From Klebsiella electrica (lineage in GTDB: Bacteria > Pseudomonadota > Gammaproteobacteria > Enterobacterales > Enterobacteriaceae): 64,000 nt of DNA. Position 1 is the first letter of the stretch, and the number at the start of each line of letters is the position of its first letter. Positions 55,530 through 64,000 of the stretch are shown one piece after another. Under the pieces are notes generated by a model that saw nothing but the letters and a program-made list of their open reading frames with translations, was not told the origin of the DNA and made no database searches. The stretch is taken from positions 2,976,001 through 3,040,000 of the forward strand of contig NZ_CP041247.1 of the NCBI RefSeq assembly GCF_006711645.1, given 5' to 3'. The position numbers and the translations under genes are program-made.

Positions 55530-56699
55530 CTATTGCCCGTCGAGGCCGCGAATGGGTTTAATCGTTGACCACGACCGGCAGGACGGACAGTGCCAGTACA
55601 GAGTGTGAGCGGTAAAACCGCACTTTTGACAGCGGTAGCGCGGTTTACTGCGAACCTGCTCCCCCACCATATTGCGCAGAACGCCGAGGCTCTCCTTCGC
55701 GCGCCCCTCTTCGGCTTCATTAAGGTGGTAGTCCATCAGCTTATGGAACACCCGCATCGTCGGATGACGCTCCAGCTGGCGGGTAACATAGCTCTGGGCC
55801 GCCTCCACGCCTTCGCGCTGTTCGAGAATTTGCGCCAGCATCAGCTCCGCGGTCGCTCCGGCGTTTTCATCGACGCAGCGGCGGAGGAAGAGTTCCCATT
55901 CATCAAGTTTGCCCAGCTGCTGATAGCAGGTCTGCAGCATGTCGAGCGTTTCGCCCACCAGCTCTTTATCCTGATTGATGACCCGCTCCAGGCTCTCTAC
56001 CGCTTTCGCGTAGTCGCCCTTCTCCATCCATACCCGGCCGATCATAATCGACACGCGGGCGCTGTTGCGGTCAGCCGCAGCCCCTTTTTTCAGCAGCGAC
56101 ATTGCTTTATCCATATCGCTGTTCGCCATCTGCTGCAGCGCAAGCTCGCACCAGAAGTTGGCAATATCGCCCCGGTGTTTTTCTTTACCCAGTTTCACTA
56201 AACGCTCGGCAACATCAATGGCCGACTGCCAGTCGCTGGTGGCCTGATAGATTTGCAGCAGCTGCTGCAGCGCGCTGAGGCGAAAATCGGTTTCATCCAC
56301 CAGTTGCTTGAACATATCTTCCGCGCGATCGTAGAGACCGGCGGCCATATAGTCGCGCCCCAGTTGCTGAACGGCCAGCAGCCGCTGATCGTAAGTCAGC
56401 GAGGCGCTCTCCATCAGGCTCTGGTGAATACGGATAGCCCGGTCAACCTCACCGCGCGAGCGGAACAGGTTACCCAGCGTCAGGTGGGCCTCAACGGTAC
56501 CGGTGTCCTCTTTCAGCATGTCGAGGAACAGATCCACCGCTTTATCCTGCTGGTTGCTCAGCAGAAAGTTCACCCCGGTCACGTAGTCACGCGACAGGCG
56601 GCTAGCGTCGTCCTGTCTGGACTGTTGTGCACTTCTGCGCCCCATATACCATCCGTAAGCAGCGGCAACGGGCAAAAGCAGAAATAACAACTCCAGCAT
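55530..56699 (-). CDS. lapB: Lipopolysaccharide assembly protein LapB
   Basis: A 389-residue inner-membrane-anchored TPR protein. It controls LPS synthesis by directing FtsH to degrade LpxC. The N-terminal anchor is residues 1-17, about nine TPR repeats follow, and a C-terminal rubredoxin-type metal site has two CxxC pairs (RCQKCGF and HCPSCRSW). Six bp after lapA. Confidence 0.96.
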   Translation of the reverse strand: MLELLFLLLPVAAAYGWYMGRRSAQQSRQDDASRLSRDYVTGVNFLLSNQQDKAVDLFLDMLKEDTGTVEAHLTLGNLFRSRGEVDRAIRIHQSLMESASLTYDQRLLAVQQLGRDYMAAGLYDRAEDMFKQLVDETDFRLSALQQLLQIYQATSDWQSAIDVAERLVKLGKEKHRGDIANFWCELALQQMANSDMDKAMSLLKKGAAADRNSARVSIMIGRVWMEKGDYAKAVESLERVINQDKELVGETLDMLQTCYQQLGKLDEWELFLRRCVDENAGATAELMLAQILEQREGVEAAQSYVTRQLERHPTMRVFHKLMDYHLNEAEEGRAKESLGVLRNMVGEQVRSKPRYRCQKCGFTAHTLYWHCPSCRSWSTIKPIRGLDGQ

Positions 56700-56705
56700 A
56701 AATGA

Positions 56706-57014
56706 TTATTCCTTCACCGCAGGAACACCTGCGTCGGCTGGCGCGGCGTTGGCTGGCGCAATCTGATGTTCAAGGCGCTTGATTTTACGTTCAGCGCGAA
56801 CCAGAGAAACGCGAACCCGCAGCCAGAAAAGGCCGCAAATCAACCAGCCAATTGCAAACCCTGCGGCAAAGAGCACTGCCAGCAACGTCGAAATACGGAA
56901 TTCACCCTGCGCGAGCAAATAGTTGAACGTGACCAGTTGATCATTCTGTGCGCCTAAGGTCACGGAGATGACGAAGATGGCTAATACCAGTAAGAAAATC
57001 AGTAAATATTTCAC
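56706..57014 (-). CDS. lapA: Lipopolysaccharide assembly protein LapA
   Basis: A 102-residue protein with two membrane helices (residues 3-22 and about 42-65) and a basic coiled-coil tail (RVSLVRAERKIKRLEHQI). Partner of LapB in LPS assembly. Same operon. Confidence 0.95.
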   Translation of the reverse strand: MKYLLIFLLVLAIFVISVTLGAQNDQLVTFNYLLAQGEFRISTLLAVLFAAGFAIGWLICGLFWLRVRVSLVRAERKIKRLEHQIAPANAAPADAGVPAVKE

Positions 57015-57149
57015 ACTACTTCCCGTTTTGTGGGTTGAGCGAAAAAATCCCGCGTTCAGCCCTATAAAGTATCATTTTCGCCGCAGCGGTGAAATGGAAA
57101 AGCATGGCACCCTGTCCGGATATGCGTCCGTCCGGCGCGGAAATCAACG

Positions 57150-57917
57150 TTATCCCTGATTTATCGTCCGCGTCTTAATCTCCTGCGCCTCTTCTCCCGG
57201 CGGCGTAAGCGGACCGCACAGCCGCTGGGTTATCCAGGTGGCCAGGGTTACCAGCAGCCACGAGATAAAGGTGGCGACCAGCAAATCTTGCGGCCAGTGC
57301 ATGCCCAGCGCCAGGCGACTGCCCATCACGGCCGTCGCCCACGTCAGCAGCACGGCGATGGTCAGCCAGCGTCGCCGCGGCCACAGCAGTCCGACGCCCA
57401 ACAAGGCCCAACTGGCCGCAAACATCGTGTGCCCGGACGGAAAAGCAAAACCGGTCTCTTTCTGCCAGTGCTTGCGCAGGAATCGAGGAATATCCTGCTC
57501 TTGCGCCAGCTGCTCATGCACCAGTTTAGCGCGTTCTTTGCGTTTTAACGCGTAGAATTGCTCAACCGGCACCTGCTGCGTCTTTTCCAGCCAAACCACA
57601 AAAGGACGCGGCTCCTGAACCTGCTCTTTTATCCAGGATTTTATGCCCTGCCCCAACAGGATAGCCGCCCCCAGAATCACAAACAGCATCACCGCGGCGC
57701 GCAGACGAAAACGCAGACACCACAGGAACCAGCCGCATAAAACCGTATGGGTAATGATGCCCCACGGCTGGGTCACGCTCTCTGTCACCCAGTAGAGCAG
57801 TTTTAACCACGCTTGCGGAAGGTCTGGCTGCCACTTCCAACCGGATACCCACACCACGCCGGGCATAATCATAAGCAATGCCGCACCGAGGGCGGTTCGT
57901 CTGGCAATCGACAGCAT
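57150..57917 (-). CDS. pgpB: Phosphatidylglycerophosphatase B
   Basis: A 255-residue PAP2-family membrane phosphatase acting on phosphatidylglycerophosphate and undecaprenyl pyrophosphate. All three motifs are visible: KSWIKEQVQEPRP, FPSGH and SRLALGMHWPQD. About six membrane helices. Divergent from ribA. Confidence 0.95.
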   Translation of the reverse strand: MLSIARRTALGAALLMIMPGVVWVSGWKWQPDLPQAWLKLLYWVTESVTQPWGIITHTVLCGWFLWCLRFRLRAAVMLFVILGAAILLGQGIKSWIKEQVQEPRPFVVWLEKTQQVPVEQFYALKRKERAKLVHEQLAQEQDIPRFLRKHWQKETGFAFPSGHTMFAASWALLGVGLLWPRRRWLTIAVLLTWATAVMGSRLALGMHWPQDLLVATFISWLLVTLATWITQRLCGPLTPPGEEAQEIKTRTINQG

Positions 57918-58080
57918 CTTCTCTCCTTATCTCTTCTTCCGACTATCATAACGGAAAGTGGTACGTTTGTGCGCTTTACGCGCAGGCAGCCGTGCGTAAT
58001 TAGGAGAACGTCGCGCCATTGTGGCAAAATAGCGCCAAACAGAAAGCACATTCAGGTGCTGACAGAATCTGGAGAATCAC

Positions 58081-58671
58081 ATGCAGCTTAAACGTGTGGC
58101 AGAAGCCAAACTGCCAACCCCCTGGGGCGATTTCCTGATGGTGGGATTTGAAGAACTGGCAACCGGGCAGGATCATGTCGCACTGGTCTTCGGCGATATT
58201 TCGGGCCAGTCCCCGGTCCTTGCTCGCGTACATTCTGAGTGCTTAACGGGCGACGCCCTTTTTAGTCTGCGTTGTGATTGCGGTTTTCAGCTCGAAGCGG
58301 CGCTGTCGCATATTGCCGAAGAGGGACGCGGTATCCTGCTGTACCACCGTCAGGAAGGCCGCAACATTGGTCTGCTGAATAAAATTCGCGCCTATGCGTT
58401 GCAGGATCAGGGCTATGACACCGTGGAAGCCAACCATCAGCTGGGCTTTGCGGCGGATGAGCGCGACTTTACGCTGTGCGCGGATATGTTCAAACTGCTC
58501 CACGTCGACCAGGTGCGTTTGCTGACCAACAACCCGAAAAAAGTGGAAATTCTCAGCGAAGCCGGGATTAATATCGTTGAACGCGTGCCGCTGATTGTCG
58601 GGCGCAACCCGAAAAATGCCCACTATCTGGACACCAAGGCCGCCAAAATGGGGCATCTGTTGAATAAATAA
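58081..58671 (+). CDS. ribA: GTP cyclohydrolase II
   Basis: A 196-residue zinc enzyme that opens GTP at the first step of riboflavin synthesis. Zinc Cys residues in [20 protein letters not shown], catalytic Arg region [11 protein letters not shown]. Same length as E. coli RibA. Confidence 0.97.
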   Translation: MQLKRVAEAKLPTPWGDFLMVGFEELATGQDHVALVFGDISGQSPVLARVHSECLTGDALFSLRCDCGFQLEAALSHIAEEGRGILLYHRQEGRNIGLLNKIRAYALQDQGYDTVEANHQLGFAADERDFTLCADMFKLLHVDQVRLLTNNPKKVEILSEAGINIVERVPLIVGRNPKNAHYLDTKAAKMGHLLNK

Positions 58672-58687
58672 GTCGGCAAAAAAAGAC

Positions 58688-58713
58688 AGGGCCAGCGCTT
58701 GCTGGCCCTTTTT

Positions 58714-58716
<3 letters not shown>
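58688..58716. terminator. Bidirectional terminator between ribA and acnA
   Basis: Perfect 9-bp stem AGGGCCAGC/GCTGGCCCT with GCTT loop and a T7 tail; preceded by an A-rich run. Serves convergent ribA and acnA. Confidence 0.85.
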
Positions 58717-61386
<2,670 letters not shown>

Positions 61387-61786
61387 AGCTCCTCCTTTAT
61401 CACAGGGATGGCATGCCCTGATCCTCCTCAGGGTTAATATTAAAGATAACACATACCGGGCATAACACTTTGATAACAACCCGAATTGCTAAAATCGGCG
61501 GGAACGAATTGAAAAGCGATAAGGACAGAAAACCTGAATAACATCGCGGGAAAATGTTGAATACAATTGATGAAACGATGGTAAGAGAGGGAGTTGATTA
61601 ATACGCAGAAACGAAAAAGAACTAATCGCCGGCTTATTGACGATTAGTTCAACAGTATGGGTCAGGGATTAAAAACCATTGTGGCGAAATATATCCTCCT
61701 TGCTGCCATTAGTTTATTAACTTAAATAATACCTCGTATTTTAACTGTCATAAAAATGAAATATATTCAGACTCAGAAAAAAAGGT
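61387..61786. other. acnA upstream region
   Basis: No gene seen. AT-rich DNA that should contain the acnA promoter; a 5'-terminal dyad near 61620-61650 (CGATTAGTTC and GAACTAATCG) flanks GCCGGCTTATTGA, a perfect 10-bp inverted repeat that may be a terminator of the ymiA transcript. Confidence 0.45.
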
Positions 61787-61954
61787 TCAGCTAATGATCC
61801 AGACGTTACAAATGACTAGCGCCACAATACTCCAGAACATCGCGAGCCCAAGGATAACAGCGCTCCAGGCCCGACTCCTCAACACAGGATCGATCTCCGT
61901 TTTGTCACTTTCCTGTGACATCGCAAACTTCATATAATCGATATCACTTATCAT
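61787..61954 (-). CDS. ymiA: YmiA-like small membrane protein
   Basis: A 55-residue ORF with an N-terminal acidic part and one membrane helix (about residues 31-53, SAVILGLAMFWSIVALVICN). The segment DPVLRSRAWSAVILG resembles E. coli YmiA (DPELKRKAWLAVFLG), which also lies between acnA and cysB. GGTGGTGATG provides a weak SD. Function unknown. Confidence 0.75.
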   Translation of the reverse strand: MISDIDYMKFAMSQESDKTEIDPVLRSRAWSAVILGLAMFWSIVALVICNVWIIS

Positions 61955-62161
61955 TTCATCACCACCAATCGCTAAAATTATCAGGTACGATTAAATATTA
62001 ATTATGGGATTAAGATTAATCCAGCTAATTTTCTTAGAAACGGAGACCTTTAATCATTAATTTGATCGCGGCGGGTATATTTGAAAATGTGGTACGAGGA
62101 GTTAACGAAAATTGTGATTTATACGAGGTTTAGAGGCCCGATTATAGGCCATAATAGGCTC

Positions 62162-62183
62162 TGGCATCCCCGTAAGGATGCCA
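62162..62183 (-). terminator. Hairpin after cysB
   Basis: Perfect 8-bp stem TGGCATCC/GGATGCCA with a 6-base loop, 16 bp after the cysB stop; the downstream tract is not strongly U-rich. Confidence 0.5.
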
Positions 62184-62198
62184 TTATCATTTACAGGG

Positions 62199-63497
<1,299 letters not shown>

Positions 63498-64000
63498 TTA
63501 CTTGCTGGCTTCAGTCCATTTACCGTCAATATAGAAGGCTGACCAACCGGTCGCCTTGCCATCTTTCTCTGACGCAACGTACTGCTGCTTCGTTTTACGG
63601 CTAAAACGCACCAGCGTTTTATTACCGTCAGGATCCTGCTGCGGCGCGTCGGCCAGATAACGCAGTTTCTCCGGCAGACGATCGCGGAAGCGGTACAGTT
63701 CTTCCACCAGCGGCGCACGAGTTTCACGCGATTTCGGGAAGGTGTTTGCCGCGAGGAAAACACCGGCCGCCCCATCCCGCAGAACAAACCAGGCGTCCGA
63801 CTTCTCACACGGCAGCTCCGGTAACGGAACCGGATCTTCCTTCGGCGGAGCGACTTCGCCGTTACGCAGAATTTTACGCGTATTCTTACATTCGTCGTTG
63901 GTGCAAGCCATGTACTTACCAAAACGTCCCATTTTCAGGTGCATTTCAGAACCACATTTTTCACACTCAACGATTGGGCCGTCATAACCCTTGATGCGGA
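63498..64000 (-). CDS. topA: DNA topoisomerase I, C-terminal part
   Basis: The last 167 codons of topA; the gene continues past the right edge of the window. The visible part begins in a zinc-ribbon ([20 protein letters not shown] then ACTNDECKN, four Cys), followed by the two topoisomerase C-terminal zinc-ribbon-like domains ([15 protein letters not shown] and [11 protein letters not shown]). Topoisomerase I relaxes negative supercoils. Gene order with cysB is as in E. coli. Confidence 0.95.
   Translation of the reverse strand, partial: RIKGYDGPIVECEKCGSEMHLKMGRFGKYMACTNDECKNTRKILRNGEVAPPKEDPVPLPELPCEKSDAWFVLRDGAAGVFLAANTFPKSRETRAPLVEELYRFRDRLPEKLRYLADAPQQDPDGNKTLVRFSRKTKQQYVASEKDGKATGWSAFYIDGKWTEASK

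Overview
The window is chromosomal DNA from an Enterobacterales bacterium close to Klebsiella/Raoultella. Its backbone carries the E. coli-type order mppA-mpaA-ycjG-tpx-tyrR-ycjF-ycjX-pspDCBA/pspF, sap genes, fabI-yciW-rnb-yciZ-yciT-osmB-yciH-pyrF-lapB-lapA-pgpB-ribA-acnA-ymiA-cysB-topA. Species-specific accessory blocks sit between these genes. The genus is inferred from gene content and protein similarity; no rRNA or tRNA gene was seen.

Layout. 1-444: the end of an IS66-family insertion sequence. 512-4874: a MocR regulator divergent from an arylamine N-acetyltransferase, and a LysR regulator divergent from an NAD-dependent epimerase. 5082-11753: an operon of an ABC importer (binding protein, double permease, ATPase) with three hydrolases (metallo-beta-lactamase fold, histidine phosphatase, HAD), divergent from a DeoR regulator. 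This looks like an organophosphate uptake and processing system. 11754-13757: gene-poor, in part AT-rich, with two small ORFs. 13758-26251: murein tripeptide recycling (mppA, mpaA, ycjG), tpx, an AbrB-family membrane protein, tyrR, and the phage-shock system with its sigma-54 promoter and activator pspF. 26242-32391: a DHA2-type MFS transporter and M20 amidohydrolase, divergent from an AraC regulator with a glycosidase-like C-terminal domain, then an orphan PTS EIIB-like protein and a hypothetical gene.

32774-42835: sapABCDF, normally one overlapping operon, is split. A 4.8 kb segment with a FecCD-type ABC importer and an MFS transporter lies between sapB and sapC, and the short sapB/sapC overlap sequence is present at both ends. 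The insert has a consensus sigma-70 promoter. An extended -10 element stands upstream of sapC.

42980-47693: the most interesting system. A histidine-ammonia-lyase-family enzyme lacks exactly the Ala-Ser-Gly triad that forms the MIO cofactor. It is the last gene of an operon with a complete polar amino-acid ABC importer, and a palindrome resembling a HutC operator lies upstream. Loss of MIO in this fold is known for ergothionase, so uptake and deamination of ergothioneine or another quaternary amino acid is the leading hypothesis.

48237-64000: conserved housekeeping genes, ending in the C-terminal part of topA.
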